Made by a program: the position numbers and the translations under genes. The notes beneath the pieces are model-generated. The model saw nothing but the letters and a program-made list of their open reading frames with translations, did no database searches and was not told the DNA's origin. From Saliterribacillus persicus (GTDB lineage Bacteria > Bacillota > Bacilli > Bacillales > Amphibacillaceae), in the NCBI RefSeq assembly GCF_003337485.1, contig NZ_QPJJ01000009.1:1-64000 (forward strand): a DNA stretch of 64,000 nucleotides. The letters run 5' to 3'. Positions 55,136-64,000 of this stretch are shown here, one piece after another. Numbering within the stretch: the first letter of the stretch is position 1; each line of letters begins with the position of its first letter.

Positions 55136-55723
55136 ATGGCATGGTTAAATATAGATTATTATGCGTATTTAGAAGCAAGTGGCTTTTTTGCTCCGTTTCT
55201 TTTTATAGCTTTGCATCTATTTAGGCCACTATTATTTTTACCAATCATCATGCTATGCATGGTTGGAGGTATCTGGTTCGGTATTGTAGCTGGAACGATC
55301 TATTCTATGGTTGGAATTATGTTATCCAGTATAGTGTTTTATATTTTAATGAAGTATAATCCGAGGGGAAGAGAATACGTTTTCTCACTTAAAGGTAAAT
55401 TAATAGGGGAAAAGCGTAAATTATCTACAAGTCAGATTACCATTTTAAGACTAGTACCCTTTATCCATTTTTATGCTTTATCTTTATGCTTATTAGAAAT
55501 TCATGCGGATTTCAAAACTTATCTACGTGCTTCTTTTATATCAATTTTTCCTTTTAGCATCGTATATACAAGTATCGGAACTTCTCTTATTCATATAAAC
55601 AACTCACGTATATTTATAGCAGTTGGTCTCTTTTTCCTCTTATTTTTTATGCTGAGAAGAAAAGAGACCGTTATAAATTGGACGACATTTTTTTCCCAAG
55701 CATATTATAAGAAAAATGCGTAA
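55136..55723 (+). CDS. TVP38/TMEM64-family (VTT domain) membrane protein
   Basis: This 195-residue polytopic membrane protein has about five hydrophobic helices. The stretch LFRPLLFLPIIMLCMVGGIWFGIVAGTIYSMVGIMLSSIVFYILMKY, with its Pro and repeated Gly residues, is the SNARE-associated/VTT core, followed by LRLVPFIHFYALSL typical of the family (the R-x-x-P-x-x-P region). Members such as DedA and TMEM41B move or scramble lipids, so a role in membrane lipid handling is possible. The start ATG 55136 follows AGAGGTG. It lies convergent to ysdB. Confidence 0.82.
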   Translation: MAWLNIDYYAYLEASGFFAPFLFIALHLFRPLLFLPIIMLCMVGGIWFGIVAGTIYSMVGIMLSSIVFYILMKYNPRGREYVFSLKGKLIGEKRKLSTSQITILRLVPFIHFYALSLCLLEIHADFKTYLRASFISIFPFSIVYTSIGTSLIHINNSRIFIAVGLFFLLFFMLRRKETVINWTTFFSQAYYKKNA

Positions 55724-55735
55724 ATCCCTATTTAT

Positions 55736-55843
55736 ATGGTATCAAGAAGTTCAGTATTAGGCTGTTATATAAAAGCAGAATTAGTAGATGGAATTAAACC
55801 TACACACCCAATTAATGAGAGTGTATTAAAAATTTCAGGTTAA
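55736..55843 (+). other. short open frame between convergent genes, possibly a gene fragment
   Basis: A 35-codon frame from ATG 55736 to TAA 55841-55843 has protein-like composition (KAELVDGIKPTHPINESVLK) but no ribosome binding site. Part of it, ACACCCAATTAAT (55804-55816), is an exact inverted copy of 55853-55865 inside the ysdB coding end. It could be the tail of a lost gene or chance. Confidence 0.25.
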
Positions 55844-56218
55844 TATTAATCGATTAATTGGGTGTTTCCATTCTACTTCAGCGTGAGGGTAACGAATTAG
55901 AATTTCTTCTTCTAAAAAATATAAATCCTGTCTTTCAAGGCCCTTTAAGCGATCAGATTTATGGGCATGCACAGAAATATTAACAACCTCAAACGAATTC
56001 TCCGTAGTACCCAAATATTTCTCTCCTTCAAATAAAAATCCTTTATATGTGATGAAAAAATTTTTCTTTATATTATCCGGTTCATCTAAAAAATAAAAAA
56101 CTTTTCTTTCTTGTGCAACTTCAAGTTTCCTCTTTGGATTGACTAAATACTTATAAGCTGAATATAAAAGAATTATAATGGCGATAAATATTAATAAACG
56201 TAATACGATTACAATCAT
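55835..56218 (-). CDS. ysdB: sigma-W pathway protein YsdB
   Basis: This 127-residue protein has one N-terminal transmembrane helix (about 2-22) and a soluble cytosolic domain with VAQERKVFYFLDEPDNIKKNFFITYKGFLFEGEKYLGTTENSFEV, the YsdB pattern. In B. subtilis ysdB belongs to the sigma-W regulon of envelope stress, and here too a perfect sigma-W promoter lies just upstream. The molecular role is unknown. The start ATG 56218 follows AGGGAG. The 13-base inverted repeat at 55804-55865 overlaps its stop codon. Confidence 0.9.
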   Translation of the reverse strand: MIVIVLRLLIFIAIIILLYSAYKYLVNPKRKLEVAQERKVFYFLDEPDNIKKNFFITYKGFLFEGEKYLGTTENSFEVVNISVHAHKSDRLKGLERQDLYFLEEEILIRYPHAEVEWKHPINRLILT

Positions 56219-56258
56219 AGCTGATACAACTCCCTAGATAAAGGTCTATTACCACATA

Positions 56259-56284
56259 TACGGTTGAAAAAACGAAAGGTTTCA
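56259..56284 (-). promoter_or_regulatory. sigma-W promoter of ysdB
   Basis: On the minus strand TGAAAC (56284-56279), exactly 16 bases, then CGTA (56262-56259): full match to the sigma-W consensus, 40 bases before the ysdB start. Confidence 0.88.
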
Positions 56285-56338
56285 AATTTTTCTCTTATAA
56301 ATGATATAATATAAGAAACTTTAGAAAAGGTGAAGTAT

Positions 56339-56824
56339 ATGAACTGGAATGAATTATTTAAAATGCAAGCAAAATTAGATCTGTATATCGCAGAAACGCA
56401 TCAATTAGAGAATGAAGATGTATTTGACAAAAAGATACTAGCTTTATTGGTAGAAATAGGTGAGCTGGCAAATGAGACAAGATGTTTTAAATTTTGGAGT
56501 CTAAAACCAGCGAGTGAAGATGAAGTCATAGCGGAAGAATACGTAGATGGAGTACATTTTATTTTATCCTTAGGATTAGATTTAGGAATTCAAGAAATGC
56601 AGATAGAGGTAGAGAATCATGATAAGGATCTTACAGGCTTATTTCACAGTGTGTTCGATTTAGTTTTGGAACTAAAACATCAGAAATCGAAAGTAAAATA
56701 TAAGGACCTTTTTCATACTTATCTTCAATTAGGCGCTGCCCTTGGGCTTAGCTCGCTTGATATTCAAAACGCATATATAAATAAAAATGAAATTAATTAC
56801 GAAAGACAAAATTCAGGGTATTAA
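56339..56824 (+). CDS. dimeric dUTPase (all-alpha NTP pyrophosphatase)
   Basis: This 161-residue helical protein of the dUTPase_2/MazG-like superfamily hydrolyses dUTP to dUMP, keeping uracil out of DNA. The metal-binding motif [15 protein letters not shown] (E-x-x-E in the first helix pair) and [18 protein letters not shown] (E-x-x-D in the second) are present, so it is likely active. This is unlike the trimeric dUTPases seen in some Bacillus prophages. The frame reaches GTG 56330, but AAAAGGTGAAG places the start at ATG 56339. ysdC begins only 77 bases after its stop, so they may be co-transcribed. Confidence 0.88.
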   Translation: MNWNELFKMQAKLDLYIAETHQLENEDVFDKKILALLVEIGELANETRCFKFWSLKPASEDEVIAEEYVDGVHFILSLGLDLGIQEMQIEVENHDKDLTGLFHSVFDLVLELKHQKSKVKYKDLFHTYLQLGAALGLSSLDIQNAYINKNEINYERQNSGY

Positions 56825-56900
56825 AGATAGATTAGAGATACAGATTATTTTTAAAAATGTATTAAATCGCGTATACTCATGTAAATGGGAGGTAATACAT

Positions 56901-57986
56901 ATGACATATAAAGATGAAACATTACAAATGCTAAAAGATTTAACTGACGCAAGAGCTATTCCAGGAGATGAAAAAGAAGCTAGAGATGTGATGAAAAAAT
57001 ATATCTCTCCCTTTGCAGATGAGGTTTCTACAGATCACTTAGGAAGCTTAATAGCGAAGAAAGTTGGAGATGAAAGTGGACCAAAGGTGATGATTGCAGG
57101 TCACCTCGATGAAGTTGGCTTTATGGTAACTAGAATTGATGACAAGGGTTTTCTATACTTTCAAACTGTAGGCGGATGGTGGGGGCAAGTGATGCTTGCC
57201 CAGCGTGTAACCATTTTGACGAAAGAAGGGGACATAACTGGTATTATTGGTTCTAAGCCACCACACATCCTTTCTGCTGAAGCGAGAAAAAAACCGGTAG
57301 AAATAAAAGATATGTTTATTGATATCGGTGCTTCTAGTAAGGAGGAAGCTTTAGAATTCGGTATAAAGCCTGGTGACTCCGTAGTTCCATATTTTGAATT
57401 TACACCAATGAAAAATGAAAAATTATTACTTGCAAAAGCATGGGATAATCGAATTGGTTGCGCAATAGCAATAGAAGCTTTAAAACAATTAAAAGGTGTT
57501 GATCATCCTAATGTGGTGTATGGAGTAGCTACAGCCCAAGAGGAAGTAGGGCTTAGAGGAGCTAAGACAGCCACGCATGCGATTAAACCAGATATAGGCT
57601 TTGCGGTAGATGTCGGTATTGCTGGAGATACACCAGGGATTTCTAATAAAGATGCAGATAGCAAAATTGGTGATGGACCACAAATTATTCTTTATGACGC
57701 TTCTATGGTCTCTCACAAGGGTTTACGTGATTTTGTAGTCGAAAAAGCAGAGGTAAATAATATTCCATATCAGTATTCAACAATGGCTGGTGGTGGAACA
57801 GATTCAGGATCTATCCATTTAACAGCAAATGGTGTACCAGCTTTATCGATAACTGTTGCCACGAGATATATTCATACACATGCAGCGATTTTACATCGTG
57901 ATGATTTTGATCACACCGTTCAATTAATTGTAGAAGTTATTAAAGGGTTAGATAAAGAAACGGTAAAAAATATCACTTTTTCATAA
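56901..57986 (+). CDS. ysdC: M42-family aminopeptidase
   Basis: This 361-residue co-catalytic metallopeptidase (glutamyl aminopeptidase/endoglucanase-like, YsdC) has metal ligands in [10 protein letters not shown] (His, about residue 65), [11 protein letters not shown] (bridging Asp), [13 protein letters not shown] (Glu pair, catalytic and metal) and [10 protein letters not shown], plus a last His in [14 protein letters not shown]. The PDZ-like lid domain is inserted at about 75-165. It trims peptides from the N terminus in the cytosol. The frame opens far upstream at ATG 56787 inside the dUTPase gene, but GGGAGG before ATG 56901 marks the real start. Confidence 0.93.
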   Translation: MTYKDETLQMLKDLTDARAIPGDEKEARDVMKKYISPFADEVSTDHLGSLIAKKVGDESGPKVMIAGHLDEVGFMVTRIDDKGFLYFQTVGGWWGQVMLAQRVTILTKEGDITGIIGSKPPHILSAEARKKPVEIKDMFIDIGASSKEEALEFGIKPGDSVVPYFEFTPMKNEKLLLAKAWDNRIGCAIAIEALKQLKGVDHPNVVYGVATAQEEVGLRGAKTATHAIKPDIGFAVDVGIAGDTPGISNKDADSKIGDGPQIILYDASMVSHKGLRDFVVEKAEVNNIPYQYSTMAGGGTDSGSIHLTANGVPALSITVATRYIHTHAAILHRDDFDHTVQLIVEVIKGLDKETVKNITFS

Positions 57987-58008
57987 TAATCAAATGAGAA
58001 CATATAAA

Positions 58009-58050
58009 GAGGAACTTTCTATTAATAGAAAGTTCCTCAAATTTTTTTTA
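58009..58050 (+). terminator. ysdC terminator
   Basis: A near-perfect stem of 13 pairs, GAGGAACTTTCTA with TAGAAAGTTCCTC, is followed by AAATTTTTTT. Confidence 0.88.
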
Positions 58051-58128
58051 AATTATATATAATTTAAAAAAGTAATGTATTGGTGAGCTAGAAAATTTAA
58101 CAAAGCTTATGTGAATAGAAAATGATAA

Positions 58129-58764
58129 CTATGCTAAATAGTTACCAAGTACCTTTTGAACATAGCGAGTTGTTTCTTCAAAAGGAGGAATTCCGTCATA
58201 ACGATCTACATTTCCTGGCCCCGCATTATAAGCAGCTAAAGCTAGCGATTTATTACCATCGTAACGATCAAGCATATCTCTTAAATATTTGGTTCCACCA
58301 AAAATATTCTGCTTTGCATCAAAGCTATTTGTTACGCCTAATGATCTAGCTGTGTCGGGCATTAATTGCATTAACCCTTGAGCCCCTGCATGACTCTCTG
58401 CTTGTGCGTTAAAATTTGATTCAGCTTGAACTACTGCCTCTATTAGCTTAGCATCAATTTGATAAGTTTTAGCGGCTTGATCAATTAGCGACGAGATTTC
58501 TTCACTAGAGTTTGATTTAACAGATACATCCTGAGAAGGAAGATTCGACGTGATATTGCGCATATCCGGTGTTTTTGATAAAAAATAGGAAGCAGGAATA
58601 TTTTGGTTATCCCAATTTTGTTGCCCTGCCGTGGTATTCATTTGATTGGATTGAAGCATATTTAAAAAAATGTCAGAAAAATTTGATTGTGAACTGGATG
58701 AATTTGATCCAAAGGTGTTCATGGCTTGCATTTGAATATAATTTTGAATAAATCGAATATCCAT
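58129..58764 (-). CDS. lytic transglycosylase (SLT domain)
   Basis: This 211-residue protein has a C-terminal SLT (goose lysozyme-like) domain, about 95-211. The catalytic Glu is in [12 protein letters not shown], followed by [18 protein letters not shown], the family signature, and [16 protein letters not shown]. The N-terminal 90 residues are polar, rich in Ser, Asn and Gln, with no clear signal peptide or membrane helix, so export may need an unusual route or lysis. It resembles B. subtilis YjbJ. Such enzymes cleave peptidoglycan without water. The start ATG 58764 follows CAAGGAGAA. Confidence 0.9.
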   Translation of the reverse strand: MDIRFIQNYIQMQAMNTFGSNSSSSQSNFSDIFLNMLQSNQMNTTAGQQNWDNQNIPASYFLSKTPDMRNITSNLPSQDVSVKSNSSEEISSLIDQAAKTYQIDAKLIEAVVQAESNFNAQAESHAGAQGLMQLMPDTARSLGVTNSFDAKQNIFGGTKYLRDMLDRYDGNKSLALAAYNAGPGNVDRYDGIPPFEETTRYVQKVLGNYLA

Positions 58765-58830
58765 TATATTGTTATTCTCCTTGAAATTTACTATAGCTTT
58801 ATCATACGTTTATTTTACCAAAAACACAAT

Positions 58831-58866
58831 ACAAAAAAGACAAGCTCTTTTAGAAAAGAGTTTGTC
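58831..58866 (-). terminator. sspI terminator
   Basis: GACAAGCTCTTTT pairs with AAAAGAGTTTGTC across a short loop. On the minus strand it is followed by TTTTTTGT. Confidence 0.85.
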
Positions 58867-58897
58867 AAATAGAGAAAAATTTTATTTTCGTTGATAT

Positions 58898-59116
58898 TTA
58901 ATTAACCTGTTCGTTTAAGCTTTTTTCTAACGCTTGAAGTAATTCTTTTCTTTCTGTTTCTTCTGCGGATTTCCAAAAAACTTCGAAAAAGACACCTAAA
59001 CCGGGTAGCATTTTTTCTTCACCACTTTGAATAGCATCTACAATCGTATCTTCTAGTTCTTCTGCCGTATTACCGGATACATTGGAAAGAATGGCTTTTC
59101 TTAAATTCAAATTCAT
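58898..59116 (-). CDS. sspI: small acid-soluble spore protein SspI
   Basis: This 72-residue SASP of the I type starts [29 protein letters not shown] and continues [21 protein letters not shown], both hallmarks of SspI. It is made only in the forespore in B. subtilis, probably under sigma-G. The frame reaches back to 59140, but AAAGGTGTGAGAAA is placed for the ATG at 59116, which also matches the family start. It is followed by its own terminator and lies next to the SpoU methyltransferase gene, as in B. subtilis. Confidence 0.96.
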   Translation of the reverse strand: MNLNLRKAILSNVSGNTAEELEDTIVDAIQSGEEKMLPGLGVFFEVFWKSAEETERKELLQALEKSLNEQVN

Positions 59117-59212
59117 TTTCTCACACCTTTCTATCTTCATTTATATTTAGTTTGACCTGATTTAAGTTTTATATGTATGATAAGGAAGAGATTAAAAAAG
59201 GAATGAGAGTAA

Positions 59213-59956
59213 ATGATAACATCCGTACAAAATGAAAAAGTAAAACAGTGGAAAAAATTACAAAAGAAAAAATTTAGAGATATCGATCAACAGTTTTTGG
59301 TGGAAGGCTATCACTTAGTTGAAGAGGCTATAAGTAGTCAGTGGAATGTAATAGAAATCATCGCTGTAGAAGATGCAGAAATTCCTCAAAATATTAGTTC
59401 TTTACCAGTTACGGTTGTAACAACTAATGTTCTCGGTGCTATTTCAAATACCAAAACACCACAAGGTATTGCAGCAGTTGTGAAGATGAAAAATAACGCA
59501 TGGAAGCAGTGGAAAAAGATAATTTGTATTGATCAAATTCAGGATCCTGGTAATTTAGGAGCCATCATCAGGACTGCAGACGCCGCAGGATTTGATAGTA
59601 TAATTTTAGGGGATAATACGGTGGATTTATATAATGATAAAGTTATTAGGGCAACACAAGGATCTGTTTTTCATTTAGATATAATCCATTATTCTTTAAA
59701 TGATGCTGTTTCTAAATTAAAAAAGGATGCTGTATCTGTTTGGGCGACTACCTTGGAGGAAGCTACTCCATATAATCAAGTTACAATTGACGAGAAGATT
59801 GCAATTATTTTAGGCAATGAAGGATCAGGAGTAGATGAATCCTTAATCAATTTAGCAGATCATAAAGTCAAGATCCCTATTTATGGACAGGCAGAATCAT
59901 TAAATGTTGGAGTTGCAGCAGGTATATTAATGTATCGGGTAGCGGAATTTTCTTAA
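59213..59956 (+). CDS. ysgA: SpoU/TrmH-family RNA 2'-O-methyltransferase YsgA
   Basis: This 247-residue SPOUT methyltransferase has an N-terminal substrate-binding domain (about 1-90, NEKVKQWKKLQKKKFRDIDQQFLVEG) and a C-terminal knotted domain with motif 1 LDQIQDPGNLGAIIRTADAAGFDSIIL, motif 2 IILGNEGSGV and motif 3 KVKIPIYGQAESLNVGVAAGI. These residues bind SAM and position the RNA 2'-OH. Family members modify 23S rRNA or tRNA; the exact target here cannot be named. The start is ATG 59213 after AATGAGAG. It precedes the pheST leader, as in B. subtilis. Confidence 0.93.
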   Translation: MITSVQNEKVKQWKKLQKKKFRDIDQQFLVEGYHLVEEAISSQWNVIEIIAVEDAEIPQNISSLPVTVVTTNVLGAISNTKTPQGIAAVVKMKNNAWKQWKKIICIDQIQDPGNLGAIIRTADAAGFDSIILGDNTVDLYNDKVIRATQGSVFHLDIIHYSLNDAVSKLKKDAVSVWATTLEEATPYNQVTIDEKIAIILGNEGSGVDESLINLADHKVKIPIYGQAESLNVGVAAGILMYRVAEFS

Positions 59957-59961
59957 AAAGC

Positions 59962-59990
59962 TTGCAAGTATCTCATTCATTTTCTATACT
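59962..59990 (+). promoter_or_regulatory. pheST promoter
   Basis: TTGCAA (59962-59967), a 17-base spacer and TATACT (59985-59990), just ahead of the T-box leader. Confidence 0.75.
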
Positions 59991-59997
59991 ATAGTAA

Positions 59998-60300
59998 TAA
60001 ATAAACTTTACGAATTAAAAATAGTCTTCAATGCTTATGGAGGACTCATATAAATTGCTTTGAAGGAGCAAGTAAATCAGTACAACAATATAGGGAGGAA
60101 GTGTCTTAGACTGAAAGCACTTCTATTGAAGCCTGATTGAAATTCACTCTGGAGCTGGCACTTAGACCTTAGTATGATGAAGTAAAGGTGTCCCGGGTTT
60201 TCCCGTTAACAATTCTCGAGTGGGTATCTTTAATGATATCAACAAGGGTGGTACCGCGATATGTATAGTCTCGTCCCTTTTTTAGGGAGAGGCTTTTTTA
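59998..60300 (+). promoter_or_regulatory. T-box leader of pheS-pheT
   Basis: This leader of about 300 bases has the T-box AAGGGTGGTACCGCG at 60244-60258 and the terminator CTCGTCCCT/AGGGAGAG with T6 at 60270-60300. The TTC in GAAATTCACTC (around 60142) is a likely specifier for tRNA-Phe. It couples synthetase expression to uncharged tRNA-Phe. Confidence 0.9.
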
Positions 60301-60399
60301 TTTTGTTTAAAGAGAAGGTACTGGGTCTCTATGAACCAATAAATCAAATTCGTAATAGCTTTTAGAAACAGTTTTTAAATATCTAGGGAGGTTTTATTC

Positions 60400-61434
60400 A
60401 TGAAAGAAAAATTACAAGAATTAGAAAAAGAAGCCTTATTAAAAGTTAATGAAGCAAAAGAATTAAAAGATCTTCAAGAAGTTAGGGTAGCTTATTTAGG
60501 AAAAAAAGGTCCCATCACAGAGGTATTAAGAGGAATGGGAAAGCTGTCAAAGGAAGAGCGACCTGTTATCGGAGAATTAGCAAATAAGGTAAGAGAAAAT
60601 ATTGCAAATGAACTGGATGGAAAAAAATCAACCCTGGAAGCTATTGAATTAGAAAAGCAGTTAGAAAATGAAACGATTGATGTGACATTACCAGGTAGAC
60701 CAGTTCAAATTGGTGGTCCGCATTTACTAACAAGTATCGTCGGAGAAATAGAAGATTTGTTTATTGGAATGGGCTTTGAAGTAAGAGAAGGTCCTGAAGT
60801 GGAGACAGATTATTATAACTTTGAAGCACTTAATTTACCAAAAGGGCATCCGGCTCGTGATATGCAGGATTCGTTCTATATTACGGAAGATATTTTACTT
60901 CGCACGCACACTTCTCCAGTTCAGGCGAGGACGATGGGAGAGTATAACGGTGAAAAGCCCGTTAAAATGATATGTCCTGGTAAGGTGTATAGAAGAGATA
61001 CAGATGACGCAACACATTCCCATCAATTTACCCAAATAGAAGGTCTATATGTAGACAAAGATGTGCGAATGAGTGATTTAAAAGGTGTCTTAAACAGATT
61101 TGCAAAAGAAATGTTTGGGGAAGATCGCGAAATTAGATTAAGACCTAGCTTTTTCCCATTTACTGAACCATCAGTAGAAATGGATATTTCCTGCAAAGTT
61201 TGTAATGGAAAAGGCTGTAGTGTTTGTAAGAAAACTGGATGGATTGAAATCTTAGGTGGTGGAATGGTTCACCCTAGAGTGTTAGAAATGGCTGGATATG
61301 ATCCCGATGTCTATAATGGGTTTGCATTTGGAATGGGGCCAGAACGCATTGCAATGCTTAAATACGGTGTAGATGATATTCGTCATTTCTATATAAACGA
61401 TAATCGATTCTTAAAACAATATCACAAAGCTTAA
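60400..61434 (+). CDS. pheS: phenylalanyl-tRNA synthetase alpha subunit
   Basis: The catalytic subunit of the alpha2-beta2 enzyme, 344 residues. It has an N-terminal coiled coil (1-85) that contacts tRNA, then the class II core: [19 protein letters not shown], motif 2 [21 protein letters not shown] and motif 3 [17 protein letters not shown]. Cys residues in [17 protein letters not shown] lie on the usual insertion. The start ATG 60400 follows CTAGGGAGG. It is 15 bases from pheT and under the T-box. Confidence 0.98.
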   Translation: MKEKLQELEKEALLKVNEAKELKDLQEVRVAYLGKKGPITEVLRGMGKLSKEERPVIGELANKVRENIANELDGKKSTLEAIELEKQLENETIDVTLPGRPVQIGGPHLLTSIVGEIEDLFIGMGFEVREGPEVETDYYNFEALNLPKGHPARDMQDSFYITEDILLRTHTSPVQARTMGEYNGEKPVKMICPGKVYRRDTDDATHSHQFTQIEGLYVDKDVRMSDLKGVLNRFAKEMFGEDREIRLRPSFFPFTEPSVEMDISCKVCNGKGCSVCKKTGWIEILGGGMVHPRVLEMAGYDPDVYNGFAFGMGPERIAMLKYGVDDIRHFYINDNRFLKQYHKA

Positions 61435-61449
61435 GGAGGAGGTAGTAAC

Positions 61450-63876
61450 ATGTTTGTATCATTAAATTGGCTGAAAAATTATATCGATTTAGACCAGCTC
61501 TCACCAGAAGAGCTTGCTGATAAAATTACAAAAACAGGTATCGAAGTAGAAGGCATAGAGTATATCGCTGAAAAAAACTCTAACGTTGTAGTGGGGCTAG
61601 TAGAATCTTGCGAAAAGCATCCAAATGCTGACAAATTAAATCTTTGTCAAGTAAACGTTGGAGATGAAACCTTGCAGATCATTTGTGGTGCACAAAATGT
61701 CGCAGCTGGACAAAAAGTTGCTGTTGCAAAACCAGGAGCAGTTTTACCAGGTAACTTCAAAATCAAAAAAGCAAAACTAAGAGGCACAGAATCTAACGGT
61801 ATGATTTGTGCGCTCCAAGAATTAGGAATCGAAGAGAAATTTGTACCAAAAGACGTTGCAGACGGAATTTTTGTTTTTCCTGAAGATACTGAAATTGGCG
61901 TAGACGCTTTACCATTGTTAAATTTAGATGATGCTATTTTGGAGTTAGGATTAACTCCAAATCGTGCTGATGCAATGAGTATGCTAGGTGTTGCTTACGA
62001 AGTAGCTGCTATTTTGGATCTTCCTCTAAGACTCCCAAGAGAAGATGTTCATATGGTAGAAGAAGAGGCAAAGGACTATATTGATGTGGAAGTAGAAGAT
62101 ACTACTCTTAATCCATATTATGGAGCATTTGTTATAAAGGATATTAAACTTGCACCATCACCTTTATGGATGAGGAATTACTTAATTGCTGCAGGAATTA
62201 GACCAATTAACAATGTAGTAGATATTACTAATTATGTGTTATTAGAGTATGGTCAGCCGTTGCATGCATTTGATTATGATAAGTTCGATAGTGAAAAAGT
62301 GGTAGTTCGACGTGCGAAAGAAAATGAAAAGATAGTTACGCTAGATGATCAAACGCGTGTATTGTCACCAGACTATTTAGTCATTACAAACGGAAAAGAA
62401 CCAATGGCATTAGCTGGTGTAATGGGCGGGAAGGATTCAGAAGTAGATGAAAATACAACAACTGTATTGTTAGAAGCTGCTTACTTTGATCCTGCAATTG
62501 TTAGAAATGCTTCAAAAGATTTCAATTTAAGAAGTGAATCTAGTAGTCGGTTTGAAAAAGGTATTGATCCAGAGCGTGTGAAGCGCGCAGGTTTGAGGGC
62601 TTGCCAATTACTTGAAAAATATGCACATGGTAAGATTTTAAGTGGAATTGTAAATGTAGATGGGCTCGATTTAACTGAAAAGAAAGTAGAAATCTCTACT
62701 TCTAAAATAAATAACCGATTAGGAACGCAGATTTCTACTGAAGAGATTGGAAATATATTAAGAAAATTACACTTTTCATATGAAAATAATGACGAAGTAT
62801 TTGAGGTGTCCGTTCCAACAAGAAGACAAGATATTGTTATTTTTGAAGATATGGTGGAAGAGGTTGCTCGTATTTATGGATATGATAATCTACCATATAC
62901 ACTTCCACAAGGGGATGCACAAGCAGGCGGATTAACCAAACAACAAGAGTTAAAACGGTTTGTTAAAAATTATTTTGAAAGTGCTGGTTTATCAGAAACA
63001 ATTACGTATTCTTTAACAAGTAAAGAAAAAGCACCATTATTAGCTAGTGACGAAATACTTCAAGATGCAAAAGAAACTGTATCTTTAGCCATGCCAATGA
63101 GTGAAGAGCATAGTACACTTCGTTTAAGCATATTACCAGAAATGTTAAGTTCCGCCTCTTATAATTTAGCGCGTAAGCAGACGGACATAGCGAATTATGA
63201 AGTTGGAACTGTCTTTGTCTCAAAAGAAGAGACCATTACAGAACAACCTTCAGAAAGACTAAGGGCAACAGGTTTATTAACTGGTGATTGGGTAACACAT
63301 GAATGGCAGGAGGAAAAGAAAGCAGTTGATTTCTATGTAGTAAAAGGAATCTTAACTGGGCTATTTGAAAAACTCTCACTAGCTGTCAGTTATAAGCCAG
63401 TGAAAAAAGAAAATATGCACCCTGGTAGAACTGCAAAACTTTATCTGAATGACAGAGAAATTGGCTTTTTAGGTCAGATTCACCCACAATTAGCTAAAGA
63501 TTTTAATTTGAAAGAAACCTATGTATTCGATCTAGATCTTGATTATTTAATGGATCAATATGAAGAAATTCCTAACTTTGATCGAATTCCGAGATTTCCT
63601 ACAGTAACACGTGATATGGCTCTTGTCGTAAAAGAGGATGTTCTTGCTGGACAAATTATTGATACCATAACAAAAGCTGGTGGTGAGTTGGTAAAAGATG
63701 TCCATGTGTTTGATGTGTATCAAGGGGAACACTTAGAAAAAGGCGAAAAGTCTATTGCTTGTAGTATTCTCTATTTAGATCCTGAAAGAACGTTAAAAGA
63801 CGAGGATGTGGAAGCTTCCTATCAAGCAATACTATCTCGTTTACAAGAAGATTTAGATGCTAAACTTAGAAGTTAG
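61450..63876 (+). CDS. pheT: phenylalanyl-tRNA synthetase beta subunit
   Basis: The 808-residue editing subunit. Domains: OB-fold tRNA-binding domain (about 40-150, VVGLVESCEKHPNADKLNLCQVNVG), B3/B4 editing domain (about 205-380), the B5 DNA-binding-like domain (about 400-475), a catalytic-like core lacking the motifs, and a C-terminal FDX-ACB domain (about 715-808, RFPTVTRDMALVVKEDV) that binds the anticodon. The length is as expected. The start ATG 61450 follows AAGGAGGAGG. Ends in a strong terminator near the window end. Confidence 0.98.
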   Translation: MFVSLNWLKNYIDLDQLSPEELADKITKTGIEVEGIEYIAEKNSNVVVGLVESCEKHPNADKLNLCQVNVGDETLQIICGAQNVAAGQKVAVAKPGAVLPGNFKIKKAKLRGTESNGMICALQELGIEEKFVPKDVADGIFVFPEDTEIGVDALPLLNLDDAILELGLTPNRADAMSMLGVAYEVAAILDLPLRLPREDVHMVEEEAKDYIDVEVEDTTLNPYYGAFVIKDIKLAPSPLWMRNYLIAAGIRPINNVVDITNYVLLEYGQPLHAFDYDKFDSEKVVVRRAKENEKIVTLDDQTRVLSPDYLVITNGKEPMALAGVMGGKDSEVDENTTTVLLEAAYFDPAIVRNASKDFNLRSESSSRFEKGIDPERVKRAGLRACQLLEKYAHGKILSGIVNVDGLDLTEKKVEISTSKINNRLGTQISTEEIGNILRKLHFSYENNDEVFEVSVPTRRQDIVIFEDMVEEVARIYGYDNLPYTLPQGDAQAGGLTKQQELKRFVKNYFESAGLSETITYSLTSKEKAPLLASDEILQDAKETVSLAMPMSEEHSTLRLSILPEMLSSASYNLARKQTDIANYEVGTVFVSKEETITEQPSERLRATGLLTGDWVTHEWQEEKKAVDFYVVKGILTGLFEKLSLAVSYKPVKKENMHPGRTAKLYLNDREIGFLGQIHPQLAKDFNLKETYVFDLDLDYLMDQYEEIPNFDRIPRFPTVTRDMALVVKEDVLAGQIIDTITKAGGELVKDVHVFDVYQGEHLEKGEKSIACSILYLDPERTLKDEDVEASYQAILSRLQEDLDAKLRS

Positions 63877-63879
63877 TAA

Positions 63880-63923
63880 TAATGCGCTTTTTATCGATAA
63901 GATAAAAAGCGCATTATTTTTTG
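63880..63923 (+). terminator. pheST terminator
   Basis: AATGCGCTTTTTATC pairs with GATAAAAAGCGCATT across a five-base loop and is followed by ATTTTTT. Confidence 0.92.
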
Positions 63924-64000
63924 TGTGGAAAGCAAAAATATAATTTGATCCAAAAGTTAGCTCGAAATAAAAAGAACGAAGCTAGAAGCGTATGAAAACT

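Overview
The window is a 64 kb piece of a low-GC, spore-forming Bacillaceae chromosome. Gene order closely follows the Bacillus subtilis rpsD to pheT neighbourhood: rpsD, ezrA, thiI, sspA, ackA, dnaE, accDA, pfkA-pyk, citZ-icd, phoPR, polA, coaE, speH, dnaB-dnaI, thrS, infC-rpmI-rplT, pheST. AT-rich intergenic DNA, GGAGG-type ribosome binding sites, TTG/GTG starts and several sporulation genes (sspA, sspI, ytrH, ytrI, ytaF, ytxC) support this. The protein variants suggest a relative of Oceanobacillus, Virgibacillus or Gracilibacillus rather than B. subtilis itself; that placement is inference.

Region 1-2400 is the only clearly accessory stretch. It holds the tail of an IS30-type transposase, a RimJ/RimL-type acetyltransferase, two small membrane proteins and what looks like a broken gene end. 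From 2400 to 21700 come rpsD with its leader, ytsP, ezrA with an unrecognised small membrane protein, the NifZ/ThiI sulfur relay, sspA, ytcJ, NAD kinase, ytxK-ackA, a UspA protein, an SDR lacking the usual catalytic residues, a PspA-like gene behind a sigma-W promoter, ytkL, ytoI, ytpI, nrnA and the ytrH-ytrI sporulation pair.

From 21800 to 36100 lies a central metabolism block: dnaE, malic enzyme, a FadR-type regulator, accD-accA, pfkA-pyk, fxsA, ytwI, citZ and icd. Candidate CcpA (cre) sites precede ackA, pfkA and citZ, and a near-perfect GntR-type palindrome sits at the start of malic enzyme transcription. From 36400 to 49650 come phoP-phoR (PhoR lacks the extracytoplasmic sensor domain), hflK-hflC, polA-mutM-ytaF-coaE, speH with an unusual structured leader, nrdR and dnaB-dnaI. 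From 49860 to the end come ytxC, T-box controlled thrS, the L20-controlled infC operon (infC starts at AUU), ysdA, a TVP38-type protein, sigma-W-linked ysdB, a dimeric dUTPase, an M42 peptidase, an SLT transglycosylase, sspI, a SpoU methyltransferase and T-box controlled pheS-pheT.

Most of the window is housekeeping. I see no defence system, CRISPR array, prophage or biosynthetic cluster. The least explained signals are the speH leader (two helices plus a possible CCCCC/GGGGG pseudoknot onto the ribosome binding site), the citZ double-hairpin leader, the malic enzyme operator, and the small unrecognised proteins next to ezrA and in the accessory region.
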